Shown here: positions 1 to 6,305 of the stretch, piece by piece
How positions within the stretch are numbered: the stretch's first letter is position 1
How the letters are laid out: each line of letters starts with the position of its first letter
From: a virus
Strand: one strand, 5' to 3'
Length of the DNA: 41,386 nt
IMG/VR virus record: IMGVR_UViG_3300023113_000001
Span: 1-41,386 of that record
The notes under the pieces: model-generated
Seen by the model: only the letters and a program-made list of their open reading frames with translations
Database searches by the model: none
Told to the model about the DNA's origin: nothing
Program-made: the position numbers and the translations under genes

Positions 1-127
1 GTGTCATGCGGCTTCCCCTTGCTTGGCGGGACCGAACACATCAGGCCGAAGCTCATGGCGGGAGATGCCGGTGATGCGCTCCACGTCGAGAACGCGGGCG
101 GGTGGGACTTGGCGTGCGCCAGTCTCC
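1..127. repeat. Terminal direct repeat, left copy (circular junction)
   Basis: These 127 bases are repeated exactly as the last 127 bases of the window. The repeat lies inside coding sequence (3' part of the YdaS-like gene plus its overlap with the next gene) and has no feature of a physical phage end. The length equals a common assembler k-mer. I infer an assembly overlap of a circular or circularly permuted genome rather than a true terminal repeat. Confidence 0.95.
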
Positions 128-225
128 CAGCGGCTCCACATCGCCAGCGTCACGCCTGCTTCTTTCGCAACGTCGTCTGCCGAGCGGCCTACGCGCTGAC
201 GCCATGATTTGATCGGTGTGCTCAT
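4..225 (-). CDS. YdaS/Cro-like HTH regulator
   Basis: A 73-residue protein starting at MSTPIKSW. An HTH occupies roughly residues 8-55, and the C-terminus (GISRHELRPDVFGP) is typical of the YdaS/Cro-like family of small phage regulators next to CI-type repressors. A longer frame begins at 291, but the operator palindrome covers that extension, so I chose the ATG at 225. The probable -10 is at 232-237, which places transcription initiation at or next to this ATG, so the message may be leaderless. The stop overlaps the start of the next minus-strand gene as ATGA across the circular junction, making this the first gene of the long minus operon. A Cro-like switch role is inferred; some YdaS proteins are toxic to the host. 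Confidence 0.85.
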   Translation of the reverse strand: MSTPIKSWRQRVGRSADDVAKEAGVTLAMWSRWETGARQVPPARVLDVERITGISRHELRPDVFGPAKQGEAA

Positions 226-231
226 GCTCAA

Positions 232-260
232 TAATTTCCATATCGGAAATCGCAAGTCAA
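232..260 (-). promoter_or_regulatory. Leftward promoter with embedded operator
   Basis: On the minus strand, TTGACT (260-255) is followed after 17 bp by AAATTA (237-232). The spacer contains the 17-bp palindrome at 234-250. The predicted start lies at about 225, the ATG of the YdaS-like gene. The promoter shares the string CGCTTGAC and an embedded palindrome with the rightward promoter near 690. Visual match only. Confidence 0.6.
234..250. promoter_or_regulatory. Operator O1
   Basis: A 17-bp palindrome, ATTTCC-N5-GGAAAT, overlapping the leftward promoter spacer. It matches the palindromes at 666-682 and 699-715, so it is a likely binding site for one of the two flanking HTH proteins. Confidence 0.75.
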
Positions 261-268
261 GCGTTTCG

Positions 269-313
269 ATTTCCGATCCGGGCATGCCCACGCAACGGGA
301 CGCAGCCTATACA
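269..313 (+). promoter_or_regulatory. Possible repressor promoter with degenerate operator O2
   Basis: A half-matching operator (ATTTCC-GATCC-GGGCAT, 269-285) precedes a TATACA -10-like hexamer at 308-313. There is no good -35, which fits an activated maintenance-type promoter. The predicted start is at about 320, the ATG of the HTH gene, so the message could be leaderless, as for lambda cI from PRM. This is inference from spacing. Confidence 0.35.
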
Positions 314-319
314 GGCGGC

Positions 320-643
320 ATGGTCCAGCGCATCGGCTCCAAGCACCCTTCGCGCCTCTTCATCAGGGAGTGGATCAAGAAACGCGGCCTCGATCAGAAG
401 CGCGTGGCCGAGCGCATGGAGTGCGAACCAGGCACCCTTTCCAAGCTGCTTAATGACAAGATGGAGATGACGACGGCTTGGCTGGCCGGAATTGCCGACG
501 CGCTCGACGTGTCGGTGCCAGACCTGTTTCGCGATCCTGACATGCCAACGCGCGACGAGCTGCTATCGATGGGGACTGCGGAGGAGTTCAGGCAGGCAAT
601 CCGCCTCGTTCAACTCGCCAAGACCGGCAGCGATTCCCGGTAG
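320..643 (+). CDS. XRE-family HTH protein, probable phage repressor
   Basis: A 107-residue protein. Residues about 10-65 form an XRE/CI-type HTH (RGLDQKRVAERM, then PGTLSKLLNDK, then WLAGIADALDVSVPDLF). The remaining ~40 residues are too short for a LexA-like peptidase domain, so induction would not use RecA-stimulated autocleavage. I chose the ATG at 320, just before the conserved domain, over upstream starts at 209 or 284 that would run through the operators. It lies between two promoter-operator modules pointing away from each other, as expected of the lysogeny repressor. Which of this protein and the YdaS-like protein is the repressor and which the antirepressor cannot be settled from sequence. 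Confidence 0.8.
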   Translation: MVQRIGSKHPSRLFIREWIKKRGLDQKRVAERMECEPGTLSKLLNDKMEMTTAWLAGIADALDVSVPDLFRDPDMPTRDELLSMGTAEEFRQAIRLVQLAKTGSDSR

Positions 644-665
644 CTGATATTTTTTTGCCCTCCCG

Positions 666-716
666 ATTTCCGATACGGAAATAACGCTTGACAAGGCGGT
701 TTCCATATCGGAAATT
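666..716 (+). promoter_or_regulatory. Rightward early promoter with operators O3 and O4
   Basis: Two palindromes, ATTTCC-GATAC-GGAAAT (666-682) and GTTTCC-ATATC-GGAAAT (699-715), flank and overlap a promoter with TTGACA at 688-693 and a weak GAAATT at 711-716 (17-bp spacer). O4 covers the spacer and -10, so a bound protein would block polymerase. The promoter precedes the gene at 740 and probably drives the whole plus arm through the integrase. Confidence 0.7.
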
Positions 717-739
717 GAAGCAACACAACGGAGGACGAC

Positions 740-877
740 ATGACCGAAGCCACCCACATCGCAATCCGCAACGACCGGGTTGTTGAGTTCGCCTCTTACG
801 AGGAAGCCCGGCGCTTCGTTCTGGCTCGCGGCGATGCTTCCGAGCTGTGGCTGATCAAGTTGGTGGTGCGGTCATGA
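740..877 (+). CDS. Small unknown early protein (45 aa)
   Basis: First gene of the rightward operon, starting MTEATHIA, with GGAGG well placed before the ATG. Its stop overlaps the next start as ATGA. Acidic/basic mixed composition with no membrane segment and no family recognised. The position directly behind the operator-controlled promoter makes it one of the earliest expressed proteins. Confidence 0.65.
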   Translation: MTEATHIAIRNDRVVEFASYEEARRFVLARGDASELWLIKLVVRS

Positions 878-1242
878 GCGCCAACATAGACTTGATCGTG
901 AAGCGCCTGCTTGACCCGCAGTTCGGATCAGACACCACCGAGCGGCTGCTCATGGGCTCTGCCGCTGATGCGATCCGGTATTTGCAGGGCGAGATGGCCC
1001 GCCTTCAGGCGCTGCTCGATAGCGCAAGCGCGCAGCAACACCCCGATCTCGTCAGCCGCGCTGAAGTTCTCAACGTTCTCAAGAGGCTCGGCAATCAGGA
1101 CGCAGACCTTGCCTTGTATGGCGCGGAGGACAATGCGCGGGCTCGCGAATACGGAGAAGCCGCCATGGCGCGCGCTTGTTGCGCCGTCGCAATCATGCCC
1201 GGCGTTCGCCCCACAGCAGATGAAGCCGCCAGCGTGGGCTGA
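874..1242 (+). CDS. Unknown early protein, helical (122 aa)
   Basis: Starts at MSANIDLI in an ATGA overlap with the preceding gene, preferred over a longer upstream frame. The protein is largely alpha-helical, rich in Ala, Leu and Arg, with a segment around residues 30-50 that could form a coiled coil. No catalytic motif or known family is visible. Confidence 0.65.
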   Translation: MSANIDLIVKRLLDPQFGSDTTERLLMGSAADAIRYLQGEMARLQALLDSASAQQHPDLVSRAEVLNVLKRLGNQDADLALYGAEDNARAREYGEAAMARACCAVAIMPGVRPTADEAASVG

Positions 1243-1252
1243 CCCTCACCTA

Positions 1253-1270
1253 GGAGCCCTTCGGGGCTCC
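1253..1270 (+). other. Perfect 7-bp stem with UUCG loop
   Basis: GGAGCCC-TTCG-GGGCTCC lies in the 58-bp gap before the gene at 1301. UUCG tetraloops are unusually stable. No U-run follows, so it is not a standard intrinsic terminator. It may stabilise mRNA, act as a pause or processing site, or hide a ribosome binding site. Confidence 0.7.
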
Positions 1271-1300
1271 GAATGAGTGCCAGCAACCGGGAGCATCCCC

Positions 1301-1624
1301 ATGGCTTACAAGCACAACCACACGCTCTACATCCAAGTCGGCCCGAACGAGATCGCGGTCGATGTCGTCTACACCGTGACGCCCGGCTTTGCTGGCGACC
1401 GTATCGACCCGCCCTATGGGCCGGAGGTTGATATTCTGACGGTCGAGGCGGTGATCGAAACATTCCGCTTCGGCAAGAAGACCACGACGCGCCATCCCGT
1501 CACCGGCTGGCTGCTCGATGTCATCACGAACTGCCCTGACATCAACGCCGATCTGCTCTCCGAGGCAGGCGAGGAAGACAGCGACCGTCGCGCCGACATG
1601 ATGGAAATGCGGAGGGCTGGCTGA
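1301..1624 (+). CDS. Unknown early protein (107 aa)
   Basis: Starts at MAYKHNHT, behind GGGAG. The protein begins with beta-strand-like segments (HTLYIQVG, then IAVDVVYTV) and ends in an acidic, helical tail. It resembles small hypothetical proteins seen in other phage early regions, but I recognise no family. The stop overlaps the next ATG (TGATG). Confidence 0.7.
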   Translation: MAYKHNHTLYIQVGPNEIAVDVVYTVTPGFAGDRIDPPYGPEVDILTVEAVIETFRFGKKTTTRHPVTGWLLDVITNCPDINADLLSEAGEEDSDRRADMMEMRRAG

Positions 1625-1842
1625 TGGAAATCAAGAACGCGACGACTGTGCACCGCATCTGGAAAGAGCTTCCCGAAGCCGAATTGATGGGCGCCTTCCA
1701 GTATGAAACGGACGCCAGAATCTACTGCCGAGCGGCGATTGAAAGCCAGCCGGAAGGGACTTTCTTGGCGCTGATCGATCACTACAGCGGGAAGATGTTC
1801 TGTTTCCACAAGGCGAAAGCCGATGCGGAGGCGCAGTCATGA
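1624..1842 (+). CDS. Unknown early protein (72 aa)
   Basis: Start fixed by the TGATG overlap with the preceding gene, and ends in an ATGA overlap with the next. A compact alpha/beta composition with aromatic residues in the centre (FQYETDARIYC, then HYSGKMFCFHKA). No family recognised. Confidence 0.7.
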   Translation: MEIKNATTVHRIWKELPEAELMGAFQYETDARIYCRAAIESQPEGTFLALIDHYSGKMFCFHKAKADAEAQS

Positions 1843-1955
1843 TCACCGACCTCCGCGCCCTCATAGCCAACGCCTTCCAAGTTTGCGCCCTGCTTGGGGT
1901 GGCTTGGATGATCGCGACTGGCTTCGTCATCCTCGATTTTTTGGTGTCCCAATGA
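1839..1955 (+). CDS. Single-span membrane microprotein (38 aa)
   Basis: Begins MITDLRAL in an ATGA overlap and ends in another overlap with the gene at 1952. Residues about 10-35 (VCALLGVAWMIATGFVIL) form one membrane segment. Tight tiling on both sides is the main evidence that it is translated. Function unknown. Confidence 0.55.
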   Translation: MITDLRALIANAFQVCALLGVAWMIATGFVILDFLVSQ

Positions 1956-2254
1956 GCAACGCAAAGCATACGCCGGGACCGTGGTACGTTGAGCGCGGCG
2001 ATAGCTGCGTGTTCATTCGGAAGGCGGGCAGGCGGATCGCCGCAACCGATACCAAAACGTTCTATGAGAAGCATGACGAAACAGACGTTGCCAACGCCAA
2101 TCTTATGGCTGCATCGCCTGATCTGCTGGCCGTGCTCAAAGATGTCATCCGGTCCAACCGCAAGGATTTCCATTGGGGGCCGCCCGGCGAGGAAAAGTAT
2201 CGTCAAGCCTACGCTGCGGAATTCGCCCTAATCGCTCGCGCGGAGGGCCGCTGA
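1952..2254 (+). CDS. Conserved phage protein of the TPGPWYV type (100 aa)
   Basis: Starts at MSNAKHTPGPWYV. The N-terminal TPGPW motif followed by a central NANLMAASPDLLAVL block is a recurring signature of small phage and prophage proteins of unknown role. The protein at 5684 carries a related TPGPWRV/NAAHIARL arrangement, so the two may be distant paralogues. Confidence 0.8.
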   Translation: MSNAKHTPGPWYVERGDSCVFIRKAGRRIAATDTKTFYEKHDETDVANANLMAASPDLLAVLKDVIRSNRKDFHWGPPGEEKYRQAYAAEFALIARAEGR

Positions 2255-2400
2255 TGTCCATTGCAATCTACATCGGCATTGCCGTCGCGGTCCTCGCTTC
2301 GCTGGTCTGGATCGTCGCGATGGCCCTGTTTCCCGTCGAGATCATTGAAGACGAGGAGCCCCATGGGGATGCCTCGATGCTGGGGAGGGACCGCGAGTGA
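2254..2400 (+). CDS. Single-span membrane microprotein (48 aa)
   Basis: Start set by the TGATG overlap. Residues 3-26 (MSIAIYIGIAVAVLASLVWI and onward) form a clear membrane segment, followed by an acidic tail rich in Glu and Asp. It ends in a GTGA overlap with the next gene. A role at the host envelope is inferred only from topology. Confidence 0.6.
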   Translation: MSIAIYIGIAVAVLASLVWIVAMALFPVEIIEDEEPHGDASMLGRDRE

Positions 2401-2537
2401 CGCGGCCCATTCCGCTCAGGTCCGGCGCCAAGACACCGCAGGCGCGGGTGCTCCAGCGCAAGCACAACGAGACAATCATCCGCCTCGCCAAGCAGCTTGG
2501 CCGGCGCGTCATCAAACCGAAAGGCCAGAAATCATGA
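2397..2537 (+). CDS. Small basic unknown protein (46 aa, GTG start)
   Basis: Uses a GTG start in a GTGA overlap and ends in an ATGA overlap. The product is strongly basic (many Arg and Lys, ending KPKGQKS) with a helical centre, which suggests nucleic-acid binding. No family recognised. Supported mainly by its fit in the chain of overlapping genes. Confidence 0.55.
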   Translation: MTRPIPLRSGAKTPQARVLQRKHNETIIRLAKQLGRRVIKPKGQKS

Positions 2538-2734
2538 GCCCCGCACTTGGGTTTGCGTATCTCAGCCTCGCGGCGACAAGCATCCGCATCGCCAATCACT
2601 ATCACCAGCAGGCGCAGCGCACCGATAGCCCGCGCTGGCGCGAAGACGACACCGCCGAATGGCGCAGGCTCAAGAAGCAGGCCCGCACCGCCATTTTCTC
2701 ATCTTCAATGTGCGACCGTCCGAGGCTCCCATGA
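2534..2734 (+). CDS. Small unknown protein (66 aa)
   Basis: Starts at MSPALGFAYLSLA, with a short hydrophobic N-terminus (possible weak membrane association), then a charged region rich in Arg, Gln and Asp (HYHQQAQRTDSPRWRED). ATGA overlaps on both sides. No family recognised. Confidence 0.55.
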   Translation: MSPALGFAYLSLAATSIRIANHYHQQAQRTDSPRWREDDTAEWRRLKKQARTAIFSSSMCDRPRLP

Positions 2735-3495
2735 ACGTGCAAGTCACCTCCGGCCTCATCGGCCACAATAACCCGCCTGTCGAGATTGAGCCGACGCCCT
2801 TCGAAATGTCGGAGGTTGAGATTGGCGACCTGTACGCGGAGGCCAAGGGCTTTCTCGACGGCGAGCCGATCAGCAATCAGGCGATGGCGGATGCCGTTTC
2901 AAAGCTGATCGATGATCTGCGGAAAGCCGCGAAGCTGGCCGACGAGCGCCGCATCGAAGAAAACCGCCCGTTTGACGAAGGCAAGGCTGCGGTTCAGGCC
3001 CGTTACGCCCCGCTCATTGCCGACACCAAGACGACGAAGGGCAAGGCCGTCCTCGCCATCGAGATCGCCAAGAAGGCGCTCGCGCCGTGGCTGCAAAGGC
3101 TGGAAGACGAAAAGCGCGCTGCGGCGGCTGCGGCCCGTGCGGCGGCAGAGGAGGCCGAGCGCAAGGCGCGTGAAGCTCTGGCTGCTACCAAGGCGACCGA
3201 AGACCTTGCAGCGCGTGAAGCCGCCGAGGCGATGCTTCGCGAGGCGCAGGCCGCCGACGCCGCCGCGACCAAGGCCGAGAACGACAAGGCGCACGCCAAG
3301 GGCGGCTCGCGGGCCATGGGGCTGCGTAGCGTCTGGCGAGCCGAGATGACCGATGGCCGCGAAGCTGCGGGCCACTACTGGCGCACGCGCCGGGAAGACG
3401 TGGACGCATTCTTTCAGGGGCTTGCCGATGCCGACGTGCGCGCCGGCAAGCGGTCGATCCCAGGTTTCAACATCATCGAAGATCGGGTGCTCTGA
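2731..3495 (+). CDS. Coiled-coil protein of the recombination module (254 aa)
   Basis: Starts at MNVQVTSG. Residues about 70-200 form a long alanine-, lysine- and glutamate-rich coiled coil; the C-terminal 55 residues (SVWRAEMTDG to IPGFNIIEDRVL) look folded and conserved. It lies directly upstream of, and overlaps by TGATG, the Rad52-type gene. Proteins of this layout often sit next to single-strand annealing proteins in alphaproteobacterial prophages, so a partner role in recombination or nuclease control is inferred. No catalytic residues recognised. Confidence 0.75.
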   Translation: MNVQVTSGLIGHNNPPVEIEPTPFEMSEVEIGDLYAEAKGFLDGEPISNQAMADAVSKLIDDLRKAAKLADERRIEENRPFDEGKAAVQARYAPLIADTKTTKGKAVLAIEIAKKALAPWLQRLEDEKRAAAAAARAAAEEAERKAREALAATKATEDLAAREAAEAMLREAQAADAAATKAENDKAHAKGGSRAMGLRSVWRAEMTDGREAAGHYWRTRREDVDAFFQGLADADVRAGKRSIPGFNIIEDRVL

Positions 3496-4214
3496 TGTTT
3501 ACCGACGAACAGAAGACGGAGCTTTCTGCCAAGCTGGACCGCTCGCACGTCAAGCAGCGCGAACAGGCTGGGCGCACGCTGTCCTATATTGAGGGCTGGC
3601 ATGCCATTGCCGAGGCTAACCGCATCTTCGGCTATGACGCTTGGACGCGCGAAACGCTCGACATTCGCATGGTCGCGGAAAACGCCCGCAAGGTTGGCCG
3701 CCCGCCGCGAGAGCGCGACGGCTGGGGCGTGTCCTACATCGCCAAGGTCCGCGTCATCGTCAACGGCGTTGCTCGCGAGGGGATCGGCGCCGGGCATGGC
3801 ATCGACGTTGATCTCGGCCTCGCCCATGAGAGCGCGATCAAGGAAGCCGAGACGGACGCCATGAAGCGGGCGCTGATGACGTTCGGCAATCCGTTCGGCC
3901 TCGCCCTGTATGACAAGACACAAGAGAACGTGGAATCCGTGCCGGTGAGCGGCAGGATCGCCGCCCCTGTGAAAGACCGCACATCGAACGCAGGGGCGGC
4001 GCCTTCATCTTCCGGCAATGACGACGCGCTGACCAAGGCCACGATCTTCGCGGCGAAGCAGTGCGCCAGCGTTGACGATCTGCGCCTTTGGTGGGGCGAG
4101 CAAATCCCGACGCTCAAGCGCAACATGTCGCCGGATGGCTTTGACAAGCTCAAGGCGTCAATCGCGGCCATTGCCGAGAATATGGCGTCGCCGTTCCAAG
4201 AGGCTGCGGAATGA
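3495..4214 (+). CDS. Rad52/Rad22-family single-strand annealing protein
   Basis: A 239-residue protein whose first ~150 residues match the phage Rad52 fold: YIEGWHAIAEANRIFGYDAW, GWGVSYIAKVRVIVNG, then GIGAGHG and the conserved helix AHESAIKEAETDAMKRAL followed by FGNPFGLALYD. The C-terminal third is a low-complexity linker and a helical end. The family anneals complementary single strands during phage recombination, usually with an exonuclease; I see no lambda-type exonuclease here. A VRR-NUC and HNH proteins are encoded elsewhere in the genome. Overlapping neighbours suggest co-translation. Confidence 0.92.
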   Translation: MFTDEQKTELSAKLDRSHVKQREQAGRTLSYIEGWHAIAEANRIFGYDAWTRETLDIRMVAENARKVGRPPRERDGWGVSYIAKVRVIVNGVAREGIGAGHGIDVDLGLAHESAIKEAETDAMKRALMTFGNPFGLALYDKTQENVESVPVSGRIAAPVKDRTSNAGAAPSSSGNDDALTKATIFAAKQCASVDDLRLWWGEQIPTLKRNMSPDGFDKLKASIAAIAENMASPFQEAAE

Positions 4215-4696
4215 GCGACGCGCCCGCCGCCATCACCGCGCAGCTTGTGGACGTTCGCAACGTCGCCGCCCATAAGAGTGTGCGCCTGGAGCTTCATGTC
4301 CCCGCCGAACAGGCCGGGCTTGTCATGGCCGCGTTCGGCTGGCCGACGATGGCCGATCCTGTGCCGGTCGCTCTAGCGAGGCTCCACAGCCCCGCAGAGC
4401 CCATCGCCAAGCCAGAGGCCCCGAAAGAGCGACGACCGTTCAGCGAGCTTCCGTATAGCCAGCAAGCGGCGATGCGCTGTGGTGAGAGAGAGTTTGCCCG
4501 GTTTTTGGCGGAGAAGTTTACGGTGGATAGCGTCGTTGCTGGCGGCAATAAAAGCTTGCCGGAGTTCAGCTCAGACGCAGTCCGACAAATCTGCCGCGTC
4601 AAATCACGATCCGAGCTTGAGCGCGGCACAGCCGCAGGAGACAAGTGGGAAGCCCTCGAAGCCGAATACTGGGCATGGCAGAGGGGCGCGCGATGA
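4211..4696 (+). CDS. Unknown protein following Rad52 (161 aa)
   Basis: Starts in an ATGA overlap with the Rad52 gene. The N-terminal ~55 residues have a beta-rich pattern (LVDVRNV, SVRLELHVP). The C-terminal half (FSELPYSQQAAMRCGEREFARFL up to SRSELERG) is helical and resembles a segment common in phage proteins next to annealing proteins. Function unknown; a link to recombination is inferred from position. Confidence 0.7.
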   Translation: MSDAPAAITAQLVDVRNVAAHKSVRLELHVPAEQAGLVMAAFGWPTMADPVPVALARLHSPAEPIAKPEAPKERRPFSELPYSQQAAMRCGEREFARFLAEKFTVDSVVAGGNKSLPEFSSDAVRQICRVKSRSELERGTAAGDKWEALEAEYWAWQRGAR

Positions 4697-4935
4697 AAAC
4701 GCTGGACGATATTGTCGCTTCGATCAAGGCGCGTGACTTCGTTGCTTGCCCCCACTGCGGCAAGGCTGCCGACATGACCGATAGTGACCGCTATCAGGGG
4801 CACGTCACCTATTGGGGCGAAGACGAGGCGCAGCCCATCACTTGCTACGGCTGCGATACCGACTTCTACCTTAAGGAATACGTCACGCGCCATTGGGTTG
4901 CCGGGCGCACGCCTGACGAGGCGGAAGAGATATGA
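4693..4935 (+). CDS. Small zinc-ribbon-like protein (80 aa)
   Basis: Starts at MKTLDDIV in an ATGA overlap. Two cysteine pairs, CPHCG and CYGCD, about 32 residues apart, form a probable zinc ribbon. It ends in an overlap with the HNH gene. Such small zinc proteins are frequent in phage early operons. The partner is unknown. Confidence 0.75.
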   Translation: MKTLDDIVASIKARDFVACPHCGKAADMTDSDRYQGHVTYWGEDEAQPITCYGCDTDFYLKEYVTRHWVAGRTPDEAEEI

Positions 4936-5288
4936 GGCGCCCCCGTTCCACCACAGCCCGCCTTGCCATATGGCGCAAATACGGCGGCGTCTGCCAGATG
5001 TGCAGACAGCCGACAGACGAGCGCGGCTTCGACCTGGACCATCACATCCCGCTGGAAATCGGCGGGGATGACACCGACGACAATCTCCGCCCCCTTTGCC
5101 GGCCATGCCATCGCCTTAAAACAAAAGGCGACGCGGCAGACATCGCCAAGGCCAAGCGGCGTGAAGCTGATGCGGTCGGAGCTACCGCGCGCAAGCCGTG
5201 GCCTAAGCGCCCGAAGACGCCAGCGGAGCCCCAGCGTCGAGCCTCATCGCCCTTATCAAAACAATTGCCGGTTAGGCGTTGGACCTAG
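4932..5288 (+). CDS. HNH endonuclease
   Basis: A 118-residue protein. CQMC (near residue 20) with a later CRPCH forms the structural zinc site, and DHHIPLEIGGDDTDDNLRPL is a canonical HNH core, with the histidines as metal and catalytic ligands. The basic C-terminus (RKPWPKRPKTP) would contact DNA. It is encoded in the recombination cluster rather than beside the terminase, so a role in recombination or homing is more likely than packaging. Confidence 0.88.
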   Translation: MRRPRSTTARLAIWRKYGGVCQMCRQPTDERGFDLDHHIPLEIGGDDTDDNLRPLCRPCHRLKTKGDAADIAKAKRREADAVGATARKPWPKRPKTPAEPQRRASSPLSKQLPVRRWT

Positions 5289-5298
5289 TCTTTTTATA

Positions 5299-5313
5299 TG
5301 TGGCATCCGCGAG
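5299..5313 (-). repeat. Dispersed CGCGGATGCCA motif, copy D (inverted)
   Basis: Read on the minus strand as CTCGCGGATGCCACA, followed by an A/T-rich run. It lies in the gap between the HNH gene and the gene at 5352. Together with the opposite-strand copy at 5643-5660 it brackets that gene as an inverted repeat of 13 matching bases. Confidence 0.7.
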
Positions 5314-5351
5314 TTTCCCCCAAGAGCCTTCGAACTACAGGAGATATCATA

Positions 5352-5687
5352 ATGGGTAGCAGCATGGATTTCGAGCGTCCGTGGGAGCGCGCCGAGCGTG
5401 ACGATATTGCCAACAAGGCTGGCATCAAGAGACTCAAGGAGGCAATGAAGGCCAAGCTACTTGCAAGCCGCCACAAAGGGCGTAGCGGATGGCAGAACAA
5501 AGAAGACTGCTCACAAGAACATTTGAGCAGGCTCCTGCGAGAACACGTCGAAAAAGGAGACCCTGTCGATGTCGCCAACTTCTGCATGATGCTCCATGCG
5601 CGCGGCGAGCGCATCCTCCCATGCCTTGAAGGTTCTGGCCGGAGTCTCGCGGATGCCAACTCAAATCATTCAGGAGAAACCCCATGA
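5352..5687 (+). CDS. Unknown protein bracketed by inverted repeats (111 aa)
   Basis: Starts at MGSSMDFE with AGGAG seven bases before the ATG. The protein is helical and basic in its first half (KRLKEAMKAKLLAS), with a WQNKEDCSQEHLSRLLREHVEKGD segment common to small phage proteins of unknown role. A 63-bp gap precedes it, unlike its tightly packed neighbours, and copies of the dispersed motif flank it, so it may be a later insertion. Confidence 0.75.
   Translation: MGSSMDFERPWERAERDDIANKAGIKRLKEAMKAKLLASRHKGRSGWQNKEDCSQEHLSRLLREHVEKGDPVDVANFCMMLHARGERILPCLEGSGRSLADANSNHSGETP
5643..5660 (+). repeat. Dispersed motif, copy A
   Basis: AGTCTCGCGGATGCCAAC, identical over 18 bases to the minus-strand copy at 35272-35289. 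It lies near the 3' end of the preceding gene, 23 bases before the start codon at 5684, with AGGAG between. Confidence 0.8.
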
Positions 5688-6118
5688 CCATTGACCCTAT
5701 CAGCGACGAACGGCTTGCCGAGATAAGGGCGGGGCTGGAGGGCGTGACGCCGGGGCCTTGGCGAGTGTGCGAAACCCACGAGGGCGAAATCATTGGCCGA
5801 CCTTCGTGGCCATGTCGCCGCCACGGCGTCAACGGCGAATGGCGCGTTGCTATTGCTGACGAGTTGGACGGAGCCGCGTTTGAGCAAGACGCCAATGCCG
5901 CCCACATTGCCCGCCTAGACCCTCAGACAGTCGCCGCTCTTCTCTCCCGGCTCGATAAGGCAGAGGCGGGATGGCGCCGTGACGTTGGCATTCTCCTCGC
6001 CAACATTCGGCAGATTGAAGATGCGACAGGCGAAGGGCCGGAAGGCGAAGACGCGCAGATCCTTGACCAGATCGAGCGCGAATACGAAGCCCTCCCCCCT
6101 CCCCCCTCGGAATCCTGA
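5684..6118 (+). CDS. Phage protein of the TPGPW type (144 aa)
   Basis: Starts MTIDPISDERLAEIRAGLEG, followed by TPGPWRV and an NAAHIARLDPQTVAALL segment, an arrangement seen in Ea22-like and related phage proteins with no assigned role. The C-terminus is helical and acidic, ending in a proline-rich tail (PPPPSES). ATGA overlap with the gene before it. Confidence 0.8.
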   Translation: MTIDPISDERLAEIRAGLEGVTPGPWRVCETHEGEIIGRPSWPCRRHGVNGEWRVAIADELDGAAFEQDANAAHIARLDPQTVAALLSRLDKAEAGWRRDVGILLANIRQIEDATGEGPEGEDAQILDQIEREYEALPPPPSES

Positions 6119-6119
6119 C

Positions 6120-6305
6120 ATGCCGCGCACCGCCGCCAGGATCACGCAAGCCGACATCGCCCGCACTGTGCGCGCGGTAGCACAAGCGCGCGTGCGGGCG
6201 GTGGTTGAGGTCGCGCCGGACGGAACCATCCGCGTCCTGATGGGCGACGACGCCCAACGCCCTGCGCCGATCAAGGTTGAGCCGGAAGAGGAGATCGTGC
6301 TGTGA
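6120..6305 (+). CDS. Small HTH-like protein before the integrase (61 aa)
   Basis: Starts MPRTAARITQADIARTVRAV. Residues 8-25 could form a helix-turn-helix, followed by two beta strands (AVVEVAPDGTIRVL). It overlaps the integrase by TGATG. Short proteins of this type regularly precede integrase genes in alphaproteobacterial prophages; an excisionase-like role is possible but not shown. Confidence 0.7.
   Translation: MPRTAARITQADIARTVRAVAQARVRAVVEVAPDGTIRVLMGDDAQRPAPIKVEPEEEIVL

Noticed and set aside
2659-2731. Upstream extension of the coiled-coil gene
   Set aside because: The longer frame covers the 3' end of the preceding gene; the ATGA at 2731 is the typical junction here.
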